Part shown: piece after piece, positions 29,866 through 37,199 of the stretch | How the letters are laid out: every line of letters starts with the position of its first letter | How positions within the stretch are numbered: position 1 is the first letter of the stretch | Source of the DNA: a virus | Virus record (IMG/VR): IMGVR_UViG_3300042561_000852 | Span: 1 to 57,423 of that record | Direction: 5' to 3' (one strand) | Length of the DNA: 57,423 nt | The notes under the pieces: model-generated | The model's input: only the letters and a program-made list of their open reading frames with translations | The model's database searches: none | What the model was told of the DNA's origin: nothing | Made by a program: the position numbers and the translations under genes

Positions 29866-30107
29866 GCGGCGGCCTGCTGCGATTCGTCGACAAGCTCCAG
29901 CCGAAGGCACTTCACGCCGGCAGCGCGCTCGCCGCGCCAGAACTCGCGAGTGGTGCGGAGGCGCACGCCGTTGCGCTCCCAATGAATCCAGCGCGCGTCA
30001 ACCTCGACGATTCGCAGCGGCGTCGGCTCGACTTCTCGGCCATCCAGCGGTACGACGCACACCAGATCGCCAACGCGCGGGTCGGTTTCAACGTTGCGGC
30101 GGCTCAT
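29862..30107 (-). CDS. Small beta-rich hypothetical protein
   Basis: An 81-residue protein with alternating strands (VGDLVCVVPLDG; LRIVEVDARWIHWERNGV), suggestive of a small SH3-like or OB-like barrel. It is coupled to both neighbours by four-base overlaps. Not recognised. Confidence 0.6.
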   Translation of the reverse strand: MSRRNVETDPRVGDLVCVVPLDGREVEPTPLRIVEVDARWIHWERNGVRLRTTREFWRGERAAGVKCLRLELVDESQQAAA

Positions 30108-30337
30108 GACATCACCGGAATGCGGGCGATGACCGGGGCGATCACGCGGATGGTCGCGTTGTCGGTGCCGTAGGTGGTGTTGACCGAAGGGCCGCCGGCT
30201 TCGGCAGCGGCCTGAATCGCGGCGCGGCGGCCGGGGCTCAGATACAGGCCCGTGGCCTGGAATGCGTCGTCCCAGCTGCCGACAACTTGGCGAGCCGCGG
30301 CGTGCGCTGGCTTCACCTCAAAGATGAACTCTTGCAT
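30104..30337 (-). CDS. First gene of the leftward early operon
   Basis: A 77-residue hypothetical protein starting at ATG 30337, about 35 bases after the predicted pL start point. It begins MQEFIFEVKPAHAAARQVVG and ends in a beta-rich Ile/Val segment. First genes after pL are often host-directed or antitermination functions; nothing in the sequence decides this. Confidence 0.6.
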   Translation of the reverse strand: MQEFIFEVKPAHAAARQVVGSWDDAFQATGLYLSPGRRAAIQAAAEAGGPSVNTTYGTDNATIRVIAPVIARIPVMS

Positions 30338-30375
30338 GTGCCTCTCCCCCGCCGGTCCACACCGGCGATGGGGAG

Positions 30376-30404
30376 AAGATAAGGCATGCCTTTCTGCCTG
30401 TCAA
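30376..30404 (-). promoter_or_regulatory. pL promoter of the left operon
   Basis: On the minus strand, TTGACA (30404-30399) and TATCTT (30381-30376) are separated by exactly 17 bases. The spacer contains the operator AAGGCATGCCTT. The -35 box is perfect and the position fits transcription of the leftward operon under repressor control. Confidence 0.85.
30381..30392. promoter_or_regulatory. Left operator OL-a
   Basis: AAGGCATGCCTT, a perfect 12-bp palindrome inside the pL spacer. The identical sequence occurs at 31620-31631 in the right operator region. It is the likely high-affinity CI/Cro site. Confidence 0.85.
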
Positions 30405-30416
30405 CAGGCAAGCCTT
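30405..30416. promoter_or_regulatory. Left operator OL-b
   Basis: CAGGCAAGCCTT matches the 12-bp operator at 10 positions and lies just upstream of the pL -35 box. Confidence 0.65.
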
Positions 30417-30435
30417 ATTTAGTTTCATCGCAGAT

Positions 30436-30447
30436 GCGGCATGCCTT
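30436..30447. promoter_or_regulatory. Left operator OL-c
   Basis: GCGGCATGCCTT matches the operator palindrome at 10 of 12 positions. It is 31 bp from OL-b, giving three left operators as in lambda. Confidence 0.6.
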
Positions 30448-30506
30448 GCGTGGCATCTTGCGCGCTCCCCGTCTACGCTAAGCGGCCAGCCACAGGGCTT
30501 CGATCC

Positions 30507-30848
30507 ATGACGTGGACGCTATTTCTGGCGTGGTCTGCCGTCTTTGCTTTCGCATCCGACCATGCGCGCTCGGCTAGAAACTTCCGTGGCGCCTCGCAGG
30601 CGTTCGAGACAATGCTCGGCCTGTCTGCGCTGCTTGCCTTGGTGGCGACGCTGGTTTTGCTGGTATGGATAGGCTGGGCCACGGCTTGGTGGTGGGCGCC
30701 AGTGCTGTTCGCGACCGCTTCAATTGGGGGCGGGCTGGCGCTTGGCTTCGCTCAGTCGCCCGGGGCGAGGCTTGCGGTCGCGCTTGCAGGATTCATCGCT
30801 TGGCCATTCTTCGCCGGGGTTTGCGTGTACCTGCTGCTCGCGGACTGA
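30507..30848 (+). CDS. Polytopic membrane protein between OL and cI
   Basis: A 113-residue, very hydrophobic protein starting at ATG 30507. Three to four transmembrane helices are visible (TLFLAWSAVFAFA; LSALLALVATLVLLVWIGWA; ATASIGGGLALGF; LAVALAGFIAWPFFAGVCVYLL). It is read rightward, opposite to the left operon and convergent with cI. That is the usual place for a gene expressed in the lysogen, such as a superinfection-exclusion protein. The role is inferred from position and topology only. Confidence 0.65.
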   Translation: MTWTLFLAWSAVFAFASDHARSARNFRGASQAFETMLGLSALLALVATLVLLVWIGWATAWWWAPVLFATASIGGGLALGFAQSPGARLAVALAGFIAWPFFAGVCVYLLLAD

Positions 30849-30863
30849 TCCGCATGCGGGCGA

Positions 30864-31580
30864 TCAGAGGCTGACGGGCGTCCACACAGCCCGACCAATG
30901 ATCTGCAGGGCATCTTCCGCGATCTCCCACGGCGCGTACAGCGTGGAGGGGTTGTCGCTGCGCACGCGTACCAGGCCGCCCGGCAGCCGATCGAGCCGCT
31001 TCAGTAGCGTCTCGCCTTCGATCGCCAGCGCGTAGACGCGCCCCGACTGGATGCGCTTGGCGCTGGTGTCGATCACCACCGGCGCGCCGTCTTGGATGGT
31101 CGGCTCCATCGAATCCCCACGGCACCGCATCGTGTAGTGCGTGCGCGGGCTCCAGCCCTGAGCCTTGAGCCAATCGGCGCGGAAGGGCGTGGTTTTGTCC
31201 GTCCGCTCGATCGCGTCCGCGCTCGGCCCGCCGTGGCCGGCCGACAGGTAGGCGTCCAGGTGCGGCAAGAATCCGAACTCGCCTTCCGGCAGGTCTTCGG
31301 GCCGGTCCCATGAGCTGATTGGGCGCAGGTAGCCGGTTGGTGCGGCCGCCGGCCGCGTGCCGTGCGGCAGCCCGGAGCTGCGCCCGGTCAGTATCCAGTC
31401 CGGCGAGGTTTGCAGCGCCTCGGCAACAGCCATCAGGTTCGACCCTTCGATGGCCTTGGTCTTGCCCTTTTCCCAGTCGTGAACAGACGGTGGCTTAAGG
31501 CCGCAGCGCCGCGCCAGTTCGGCAACGGTCATTCCCAGTTCTTGCCGGCGCTGGGCGATCCGGGTTCCCCATTCAGTCAT
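30864..31580 (-). CDS. CI-like repressor with S24 autoprotease domain
   Basis: A 238-residue repressor. Residues 1-60 form an XRE helix-turn-helix (TVAELARRCGLKPPSVHDWE). Residues 105-238 are a LexA/S24 peptidase with nucleophile Ser157 in GDSMEPT, Lys194 in ETLLKR and a candidate Ala114-Gly115 cleavage bond. RecA-triggered self-cleavage would induce the prophage. It is transcribed away from cro across the right operators. Its ATG sits directly against an operator (31581), so the transcript is probably leaderless. Confidence 0.92.
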   Translation of the reverse strand: MTEWGTRIAQRRQELGMTVAELARRCGLKPPSVHDWEKGKTKAIEGSNLMAVAEALQTSPDWILTGRSSGLPHGTRPAAAPTGYLRPISSWDRPEDLPEGEFGFLPHLDAYLSAGHGGPSADAIERTDKTTPFRADWLKAQGWSPRTHYTMRCRGDSMEPTIQDGAPVVIDTSAKRIQSGRVYALAIEGETLLKRLDRLPGGLVRVRSDNPSTLYAPWEIAEDALQIIGRAVWTPVSL

Positions 31581-31592
31581 AAGGCAATCCTA
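31581..31592. promoter_or_regulatory. Right operator OR, cI-proximal
   Basis: AAGGCAATCCTA is a degenerate copy of the operator palindrome, adjacent to the cI start codon. Occupancy here would repress cI transcription, as lambda OR3 does. Confidence 0.6.
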
Positions 31593-31605
31593 ACGCGCAG
31601 ACGGT

Positions 31606-31617
31606 GAGGCATCCCTT
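31606..31617. promoter_or_regulatory. Right operator OR, middle
   Basis: GAGGCATCCCTT matches the palindrome at 10 of 12 positions and ends two bases before the next operator. Confidence 0.65.
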
Positions 31618-31643
31618 GCAAGGCATGCCTTACGCGGTGTAAG
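31616..31643 (+). promoter_or_regulatory. Candidate pR promoter for cro
   Basis: TTGCAA (31616-31621) and TGTAAG (31638-31643) are 16 bases apart and overlap the perfect operator. The predicted start point lies only a few bases before the cro ATG, implying a leaderless or nearly leaderless message. Confidence 0.55.
31620..31631. promoter_or_regulatory. Right operator OR, cro-proximal
   Basis: AAGGCATGCCTT, identical to the perfect left operator at 30381-30392, sits inside the pR spacer. Repressor bound here would block pR. Confidence 0.85.
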
Positions 31644-31652
31644 GTGCGCCGC

Positions 31653-31916
31653 ATGAGCGCAGACACCCCCACCCCGACACAGACCCTCGTCAAGGAGCTC
31701 GGCGGCCTGACTGCTGCTGCGCGCCTGTTCGAGATTCGGACGCCAAGCGTCACCGACTGGCTGAAGCGCGGCATTCCTGCCGCACGTCTTCAGACCCTCC
31801 GCGCATGGGCTCGCCTCCCCGATTCTGAGCCGCTGCCTGAGCCGACCATCACCCCGAAGCGGGTGCGGGCCGCCCTGCGCGCCGCGAACTTGGCAGAGCC
31901 GAGACGCCGGGCATGA
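31653..31916 (+). CDS. Cro-like DNA-binding protein
   Basis: An 87-residue protein starting at ATG 31653. Residues 14-55 (LGGLTAAARLFEIRTPSVTDWLKRGIP) are a short helix-turn-helix of the Cro/YdaS type. It lies divergent from cI across the right operators, the classical cro position, and would favour lytic growth by repressing cI. The C-terminal half is Pro/Arg/Ala rich. A GTG nine bases upstream is in frame but lies within the promoter. Confidence 0.8.
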   Translation: MSADTPTPTQTLVKELGGLTAAARLFEIRTPSVTDWLKRGIPAARLQTLRAWARLPDSEPLPEPTITPKRVRAALRAANLAEPRRRA

Positions 31917-32137
31917 GCGCCGAACTCCGCGACCTCCGCTCGAAGATCACGGTTGAGGCCGACTGCGCCCTCAGTGCTGTGAGCCAAGCCAGCGGCAAGG
32001 ACAAGGCCGAGATTGTTCGGGACGTGCTGCATGCCTGGGCGCTCCAACAGATCGACGAGGCCATGCTGCTCCAGCGGCTGTTGATGCGCGAGGGACTGGC
32101 GCGGGAAGTTCAGGGCGCGGGAGGGAATCGCGCATGA
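31913..32137 (+). CDS. Small regulator-like protein after cro
   Basis: A 74-residue helical protein overlapping cro by four bases (ATGA). It contains ITVEADCALSAVSQASGKDKAEIVRDVLHAWALQQ, which resembles a ribbon-helix-helix or short helical regulator. Its place corresponds to lambda cII, but similarity to CII is not evident. Confidence 0.55.
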   Translation: MSAELRDLRSKITVEADCALSAVSQASGKDKAEIVRDVLHAWALQQIDEAMLLQRLLMREGLAREVQGAGGNRA

Positions 32138-32178
32138 CTGCTCAGTTTAGTAACGAATTCACGGGGGCGCGGGCATGA
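32134..32178 (+). CDS. 14-codon micro-ORF linking two genes
   Basis: MTAQFSNEFTGARA starts at ATG 32134 behind a strong GGAGGG (8 bases) and ends at a TGA that overlaps the next gene's ATG. Its own start also overlaps the previous stop. It is either a microprotein or a translational coupler delivering ribosomes to the Ref-like gene. Confidence 0.45.
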   Translation: MTAQFSNEFTGARA

Positions 32179-32513
32179 TCGGCGCCAAGCGCATGACCGC
32201 GGCCGAGCGCGAGCACATCGGCCGAGTGAAGGCTACCGCATGCCTCGCGTGCCAGATCGAAGGCGTCAATGCCGGCACCGGCAGCGAGGCGCATCACCTG
32301 CTCAGCGGCGGGCGTCGCATCGGACACATGGCAGTCGTGGCGCTCTGCCCGTGGCATCACAGAGCCGTGCCGCTGGACCGCTGGACCGCGCCCGAAATGC
32401 GCGCGGCGTTCGGCCCGAGCCTCATGGATGGCAGCAAGCCCTTTCGGGCGCGTTACGGCACCGACACCGAACTGCTGGAAATGCAGCGGCGATTGCTGGA
32501 ACGCGCCGCATGA
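32175..32513 (+). CDS. Ref-like HNH nuclease
   Basis: A 112-residue protein with CLACQ (24-28), EAHHLL (38-43), GRRIGHMAVVALCPWHHR (46-63) and FRARYGTDTELL near 90. This Cys/His layout matches the Ref (recombination enhancement function) nuclease family of P1 and many temperate phages, RecA-dependent HNH endonucleases that bind zinc. It probably aids recombination or replication restart in the early rightward operon. The family call is by motif and not by search. Confidence 0.75.
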   Translation: MIGAKRMTAAEREHIGRVKATACLACQIEGVNAGTGSEAHHLLSGGRRIGHMAVVALCPWHHRAVPLDRWTAPEMRAAFGPSLMDGSKPFRARYGTDTELLEMQRRLLERAA

Positions 32514-32665
32514 GCCCGCACGCCGACCCCAAACAACTCGACTGGATGGCCCGCTGCATCGCGTGGGCCGACGTCGAGCACACCCCCGAACAACTCGAAG
32601 CGGCGGAACGCGCACTCGCGCAACCGCCGCGCACGCTGCGGCAGGAATCGCTGCCGCTGTCGTGA
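32510..32665 (+). CDS. 51-residue hypothetical protein
   Basis: Starts at ATG 32510, overlapping the Ref-like stop (ATGA). It is acidic and helical (MSPHADPKQLDWMARCIAWA), then Ala/Glu/Leu rich. Not recognised; it is tightly coupled to the nuclease. Confidence 0.55.
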   Translation: MSPHADPKQLDWMARCIAWADVEHTPEQLEAAERALAQPPRTLRQESLPLS

Positions 32666-32750
32666 TGGCTACCGCCCCGGCTACATCCGCGGAGTCATGA
32701 CCGTGGAGACAGCCCAGCCCTCAGGGTTGCCGGGTAGCGGTTTCTGGTGA
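32665..32750 (+). other. Two overlapping micro-ORFs before the AlpA-like gene
   Basis: ATG 32665 codes MATAPATSAES and stops at 32700. ATG 32697 overlaps that stop and codes MTVETAQPSGLPGSGFW, ending at 32750. Each junction is a four- or one-base overlap, so ribosomes could walk through. Ribosome sites are weak; they may be chance frames. Confidence 0.25.
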
Positions 32751-32766
32751 GGGCCAGAGGATCGAC

Positions 32767-33021
32767 ATGGAACAGCAGCAGACCGAACCGCAGCCGCCCT
32801 GGATGGCCTACCACCCGGGCCAGAACTGGCCGACCGAAAGCCTGACCATCGTCAGCGTCACGTCGCGCACCGGCATGACGAAATCGAGCTGGTACAGGGC
32901 GATTCAAGCCAAGCGCGCGCCAGCTGCGCGCCTGCGCGGCGGCCGCGCTGTGTGGGACTCGCGCGAAATCGAGGCCTGGAATCGCTGGCAGATGGACACG
33001 CTGCCGCGGAGGGCTGGGTGA
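32767..33021 (+). CDS. AlpA/excisionase-like helix-turn-helix protein
   Basis: An 84-residue protein starting at ATG 32767 behind AGAGGA. Residues 34-76 (RTGMTKSSWYRAIQAKRAPAARLRGGRAVWDSREIEAW) follow the AlpA/MerR-like winged-helix pattern used by excisionases and small transcription activators. It sits just ahead of the replication genes, so it may be a regulator more than an excisionase. Confidence 0.7.
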   Translation: MEQQQTEPQPPWMAYHPGQNWPTESLTIVSVTSRTGMTKSSWYRAIQAKRAPAARLRGGRAVWDSREIEAWNRWQMDTLPRRAG

Positions 33022-33893
33022 TGTCAGCCGACTGGATCAAGATGCGCGCGAACCTGTGGGACGACCCCCGGGTCGCCGCGCTCTGCGACGCCTGCGACTG
33101 CGGCGAGGCCGTAGCCATCGGCGCGCTGTACTGGCTGTGGGCCGCAGCGGACCAGCACTCCGAGGATGGGATGCTGCCGGGCATGACGTCGCGGCAGATC
33201 GACCGCAAGACTGGCGTTCCTGGCTTTGCTCAGGCCGTCGCGGCGATCGGTTGGCTGGAGCTGTCCTCAGATGGGGCGCGAATCGTCCGCTTCGAGGAAC
33301 ACAACGGCACCAGCGCAAAGCGCAGATCGTCCGAGTCTCGTCGCAAAATGTCCGCACGCGATGCGGACAAGTTGCGCGCAGCGTCCGCATTCGATGCGGA
33401 CAGCCAGCGGACTGGCAGCGGAAGTTATGCGCACCTAGAGAAAGAGAAAGAACAAGAGCAAGAACCCCCCTATATCCCCCCTTGCGGCGAGAGCGATCCC
33501 GCCGCTGCCGCGGCGGCCTCACCGGGTGCGCCTGCGGCTGAACAGCCGAAGCCGAGAGCCAAGCGCGAGAGCAAGCCGCTTCAGGCCCTGCGCACCTTCC
33601 GCGCCGACGGCGGCCTGCTGGTCAAGGCCGGCGAGGATCCACTGCTCGACTACATCGACCGCATCGGCCTGCCCGAGGACTTCCTGCGGGTCGCTGTGCA
33701 CGCCTTCGACCAGCGCTTTCTGCACACGGACCAGAAGCAGCGCGACTGGCCGGCGCACTTCCGCAACGCGGTGCAATCCAACTGGTTTCGCCTGTGGTGG
33801 GACGACGGCGGGACGTGGCGGCTGACCACGCAGGGCAAGCAGGCCGAGCGCGAGCTGCAGGCCCTGGCTGAGCAGCAGCGGGGTGCGGCGTGA
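33021..33893 (+). CDS. Replication initiator/helicase-loader-like protein
   Basis: A 290-residue protein overlapping the AlpA-like stop by one base. Residues 1-95 look like a winged-helix DNA-binding domain (WAAADQHSEDGMLPGMTSRQIDRKTG). The middle (100-190) is a charged linker encoded by repeated palindromes, including KEKEQEQEPP. The C-terminal 100 residues are helical, ending near WPAHFRNAVQSNWFRLWW, a pattern shared with phage O/DnaT-type loaders. With the DnaB-type helicase downstream it probably opens the phage origin located within its own gene. Confidence 0.7.
   Translation: MSADWIKMRANLWDDPRVAALCDACDCGEAVAIGALYWLWAAADQHSEDGMLPGMTSRQIDRKTGVPGFAQAVAAIGWLELSSDGARIVRFEEHNGTSAKRRSSESRRKMSARDADKLRAASAFDADSQRTGSGSYAHLEKEKEQEQEPPYIPPCGESDPAAAAAASPGAPAAEQPKPRAKRESKPLQALRTFRADGGLLVKAGEDPLLDYIDRIGLPEDFLRVAVHAFDQRFLHTDQKQRDWPAHFRNAVQSNWFRLWWDDGGTWRLTTQGKQAERELQALAEQQRGAA
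33285..33401. other. Candidate phage replication origin (iterons)
   Basis: GTCCGC-type repeats occur at 33285, 33329, 33350 and 33383. The last two are full palindromes, GTCCGCA-N5-TGCGGAC (33350-33368 and 33383-33401), 33 bp apart. They are followed by an A/G-rich, low-GC stretch (about 33420-33465) that could unwind. The layout inside the initiator gene matches lambda ori inside gene O. Confidence 0.6.
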
Positions 33894-34387
33894 GCGCTTG
33901 GGAACCCAACACCGGCGCCACCGACGAGTGGTACACGCCGCGCGGCGTCTTCGACGCTCTGGCCGTTCGCTTCGACATGGACGTGGCCGCGCCGCGCGAA
34001 GGTCCGCGTCATGTTCCGACGTCACGCTGGCTGTGGCGCGACTCGCTTGAATCCGCATGGTCCGGCTTCGTGTGGATGAATCCGCCCTTCGGCGCTCGCA
34101 ACGGGCTGGAGCCGTGGCTACACAGGTTCTTTAATCACGGCAACGGCGTGGCGCTCACGCCTGATCGCACATCGGCGCCATGGTGGCAGCAGGCCGCTCG
34201 ACAGGCCGACGCGATCTTGCTGACGGATGGGAAAGTGAAGTTCGAACGGCCCGACGGAACAGTCGGCGCATCGCCGGGCGCGGGCGTCACCCTGTGGGCT
34301 GCTGGTCCGCTTGGCGTGATGGCGCTGCTCAATGCGCAGCGCGCAGGGCTTGGCTGCGCCTGGGTTCCCTTCAGGGGTGCCGCATGA
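33890..34387 (+). CDS. Phage N6-adenine DNA methyltransferase (Dam-like)
   Basis: A 165-residue protein starting at GTG 33890 (GTGA overlap). EWYTPRGVFDAL (13-24) and WMNPPFGARNG (62-72) are the signature motifs of the small phage Dam-like family; NPPF is the catalytic motif. It probably methylates adenine in phage DNA against restriction or to time replication. The giant virion protein carries a second, unrelated-looking methylase domain. Confidence 0.88.
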   Translation: MSAWEPNTGATDEWYTPRGVFDALAVRFDMDVAAPREGPRHVPTSRWLWRDSLESAWSGFVWMNPPFGARNGLEPWLHRFFNHGNGVALTPDRTSAPWWQQAARQADAILLTDGKVKFERPDGTVGASPGAGVTLWAAGPLGVMALLNAQRAGLGCAWVPFRGAA

Positions 34388-35745
34388 GCGCAAAGCCAAT
34401 CACTGCCGGCGCCAAAGCCGAGCGCGCCCTGCTTCACTGCCTCGTGACCGTGCCGGCCTGCTGGTGGCGCGTTGCTGGCAAGGTCGAATCTCGGCACCTG
34501 GCGGCGCCCGCGCTGCGGCAGGTGTTCGAGCTGGTCGGCCAGTGCATTGACCGCAACAGCGCCTGCGACGTCATCGAAGTGCTGGAAGCCGCCGAGCACG
34601 AGGGCAGCGAGCTGCGCGACGTCGTCAGTGACCTGCTGAGCGACTTCGCGGCCGTGGCCAACGTCGAGCACTACGCGGACCTGGTGCGAGACGCGAGCAC
34701 GAAGCGCGAGCTGCAGGCCGCGGGGCACGCGATCGTGCAGGCAGCACAGGAAGCGCCGACCGCCGCCGATGCCATGAGCGACGCCCAGCGCGCGCTGTCC
34801 GCGGTGATGACCGCGCAGCCGGCGACTTGGGTCGGCGCGAAGCAGGCGGCGAAGCTGGCTTATGCCGAGTTCAAGTCCCGCCTGTCGGGCGCGAAGTCCA
34901 GCGGACTGCCGACTGGCTTTGCTGACCTGGACAACTTCATCGAGCTGGAGCCCGGCCGCGTCTACGGCATCGGCGCACGCCCGAAGATCGGCAAGTCGGT
35001 GCTGGCCGCGAACATCGCGTGTCACCTGACGTTCGAGCTGGGCAAGTGGGGTGCGATCTGGACCGGCGAAATGGGTGTGCGCGAGTACGCCGAGAGGATC
35101 ATCGCGCACCGCGGGAACGTCACGCTGAAGGGCATCAAGTCTCCGAAGGACATGCTCGAAGACGAAATGCGCCGGTTCACCGCGGCGGTGCAGGCGCTGG
35201 CGGACTCGCGCATCCACATCACGGACGCGACCGACGTCACGATCGAGCACATCGAGGCGCAGGCGCGGTTTCTCCACGCCCGCGGCGAGCTCGACTATCT
35301 CGTCATCGACTACCTGGGCTTGCTGAAGCTGCCCAAGGCCGACCGACACGACATCGCGATCGGGCACATCAGCCGGCGCTGCAAGATCATCGCGAAGGAT
35401 CTGAACATCCCCGTGATTCTGGTCTTCCAGTTGAACCGCGCCAGCGAGACGGGCACCACTGTTCGCCCGCCGCGCCCCAGCGACGCGCGCGACTCCGGAA
35501 ACATTGAGCAGGATCTGGACGTGATGCTGCTGCTGCATCGCTGGTCGGTCTACGACCCGACAGCAGAGCCAGGCCTGCGCCTTGAAGTCGCGCTGAACCG
35601 CAGTGGCCCGACCGGGCTGGTGAAGCTGGGCGACCGCCTGAGCACTGCGAGTTTCCTGAGCCTGTACCACGGCGTTGCCGCTGATGATCCGTTCTGGACG
35701 CGGGGCAGCGCGTCGAGCAAGCCGCAGCAGCGGGGTGGGATGTGA
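34384..35745 (+). CDS. DnaB-type replicative helicase
   Basis: A 453-residue protein starting at ATG 34384 (ATGA overlap). The N-terminal helical domain (10-120) is followed by a RecA-fold core. Walker A is GARPKIGKS (197-205) and Walker B is LVIDY with Asp309; later motifs VFQLNRASE and DARDSGNIEQDLDVMLLLHR match DnaB. It would unwind the fork after loading at the adjacent origin. Length agrees with the family. Confidence 0.92.
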   Translation: MSAKPITAGAKAERALLHCLVTVPACWWRVAGKVESRHLAAPALRQVFELVGQCIDRNSACDVIEVLEAAEHEGSELRDVVSDLLSDFAAVANVEHYADLVRDASTKRELQAAGHAIVQAAQEAPTAADAMSDAQRALSAVMTAQPATWVGAKQAAKLAYAEFKSRLSGAKSSGLPTGFADLDNFIELEPGRVYGIGARPKIGKSVLAANIACHLTFELGKWGAIWTGEMGVREYAERIIAHRGNVTLKGIKSPKDMLEDEMRRFTAAVQALADSRIHITDATDVTIEHIEAQARFLHARGELDYLVIDYLGLLKLPKADRHDIAIGHISRRCKIIAKDLNIPVILVFQLNRASETGTTVRPPRPSDARDSGNIEQDLDVMLLLHRWSVYDPTAEPGLRLEVALNRSGPTGLVKLGDRLSTASFLSLYHGVAADDPFWTRGSASSKPQQRGGM

Positions 35746-36173
35746 ACCTGATCATCAACGGAACCTTGAGCCTGCAGAAAGCGCAGAAGCAGCTGGCCGA
35801 CGCATGGGAGAAGCACAAGTTTCTCCGGATCACCATCGCGTGCGGATACGACAGGAGCGTCGTGCAGAACCGCTTGTCGCACGTCTGGTATCAGCAGGTC
35901 GGCCGGGAAACCGGCGACAGCCCGGCCGAGGTTCAGGCCTTCTGCAAGCTGACGTTCGGCGTCCCGGTGCTGCGCATGGAGTCGGAAGACTTCGCCCGCA
36001 GCGCCGAGTACCTGATCGACCCACTGCCCTACGAGCAGCAGATCGAGGCGATGCAGTGGCTCCCGGTCACGCGCCTGCTGACCGTGCAGGGCATGACCAC
36101 CTACCTGACCAACATGCAGCACTACTACGGGCGCCATGGCATCGCGCTCGCCGGCTTGGAGAAACAGCACTAA
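35742..36173 (+). CDS. NinB/YbcN-like conserved phage protein
   Basis: A 143-residue protein starting at GTG 35742. The phrases RSVVQNRLSHVWYQQV (38-53), FCKLTFGVPVLR (67-78) and LPVTRLLTVQGMTTYLTNMQHYY recall the NinB/YbcN group of recombination-associated phage proteins. That resemblance is partial and from memory. The position right after the helicase fits a replication or recombination role. Confidence 0.5.
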   Translation: MNLIINGTLSLQKAQKQLADAWEKHKFLRITIACGYDRSVVQNRLSHVWYQQVGRETGDSPAEVQAFCKLTFGVPVLRMESEDFARSAEYLIDPLPYEQQIEAMQWLPVTRLLTVQGMTTYLTNMQHYYGRHGIALAGLEKQH

Positions 36174-36517
36174 TGAGCGCACAACTCAAGCCCGCCGAGC
36201 GGGCCCGCATCCGCAAAATGAGCTACGCCCTGCGCGACGCGAACCGCGTCGAGGTCGCAGCGAAACAGTGGCGGGGCAGAGTCCTCGTTGCGCTCGCTGA
36301 TGGCCCAGCCACGCGCTACGAGCTGGCTGTCGAGCTGTGCGGCCGAGGCACAAGCCCGAGCACGCCCACGAAAAACGCGATCGACTCGGCTTTGCGCAAG
36401 CTGATCGCCGAGGGTCTGGTGCGGGAGCGGCCAGAACTGGAGCCGGGCGGCCGCCGCGTGCGCGTCGAGCCCGTGGTGGTGCTGGAGCTGGTCGAGCAGG
36501 GGAGTGCGGCGGCATGA
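36173..36517 (+). CDS. Winged-helix-like hypothetical protein
   Basis: A 114-residue protein starting at ATG 36173 (TAATG overlap). Residues 30-100 read like a winged helix: VLVALADGPATRYELAVELCGR, then NAIDSALRKLIAEGLVRER. It is probably DNA binding. No specific family. Confidence 0.55.
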   Translation: MSAQLKPAERARIRKMSYALRDANRVEVAAKQWRGRVLVALADGPATRYELAVELCGRGTSPSTPTKNAIDSALRKLIAEGLVRERPELEPGGRRVRVEPVVVLELVEQGSAAA

Positions 36518-36996
36518 CCACTCCGAGCGAGACAGTGCAGGCGGCGCAGCGCCTGCTGGCAGAGCGCGAGATCGTCGGGCTGGCGAAGTACGGCACGACG
36601 GTGGACCGCACGGACCTGCAGGCCGGCGACTGGCTGCAGCATGCGATTGAGGAGGCTTCGGATCTGCTGCTGTATTTGATCAGGCTGCAGCAGACGGCGG
36701 CGGGCTTCATGCCGCGCGTCACAAGTCCCTTCACAAGCGACGATGGAGACGCGCCAGTTGAAGACCCCGACCGCGCCGCCTACCTCGCCCGCTGGGCCAA
36801 TGCGCCGGCTGAGGCGACGCATCTGAGCGAGGACAGCAAGGGGATTGCAGACTGGTGGAAATGTGAGCCGAAGCAATACGTGGAGGGAGACGGCCACAAG
36901 ATCTGGATCGGTGCGCACTACTGCAGGCCTGCGCCTACGTCAATCCTAGGCCGCGTCGCCTGCGAGCCGCGCCCTGGGGCGGAGGGGGAGCGGTGA
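36514..36996 (+). CDS. MazG-like nucleotide pyrophosphohydrolase
   Basis: A 160-residue protein starting at ATG 36514 (ATGA overlap). GLAKYGTTVDRTDLQ followed by WLQHAIEEASDLLLYLIRLQ (about 22-61) is the KYG and EExxD pattern of phage MazG-like hydrolases, which remove pyrophosphate from nucleotides. The C-terminal 90 residues are an extra region of unknown role. Substrate not predictable. Confidence 0.65.
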   Translation: MTTPSETVQAAQRLLAEREIVGLAKYGTTVDRTDLQAGDWLQHAIEEASDLLLYLIRLQQTAAGFMPRVTSPFTSDDGDAPVEDPDRAAYLARWANAPAEATHLSEDSKGIADWWKCEPKQYVEGDGHKIWIGAHYCRPAPTSILGRVACEPRPGAEGER

Positions 36997-37199
36997 GCGC
37001 GCAAGCGAAGTGCCGTCGCGCGTTGCGTTGGTCCGGCCTCTGGCTGTTCGCATGGCCTGCCTTCGTCTGGATGTGCGCGTGGCTGCACGGGGACTTCCCT
37101 GAGATTGTCGCAGCTCTCGCCTTGGGCCTTGGAGCGCTGAACGCAGCCTCGCACGCCTTCGACGCTGGGCGCCTATCGACCGAACGGTGGCGCCAGTGA
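36993..37199 (+). CDS. Two-helix membrane protein
   Basis: A 68-residue protein from GTG 36993 with GGAGGGGGAG directly upstream. Two transmembrane helices are visible (WLFAWPAFVWMCAWL and IVAALALGLGALNAA). Not recognised. It is coupled to its neighbours by GTGA overlaps. Confidence 0.6.
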   Translation: MSAQAKCRRALRWSGLWLFAWPAFVWMCAWLHGDFPEIVAALALGLGALNAASHAFDAGRLSTERWRQ

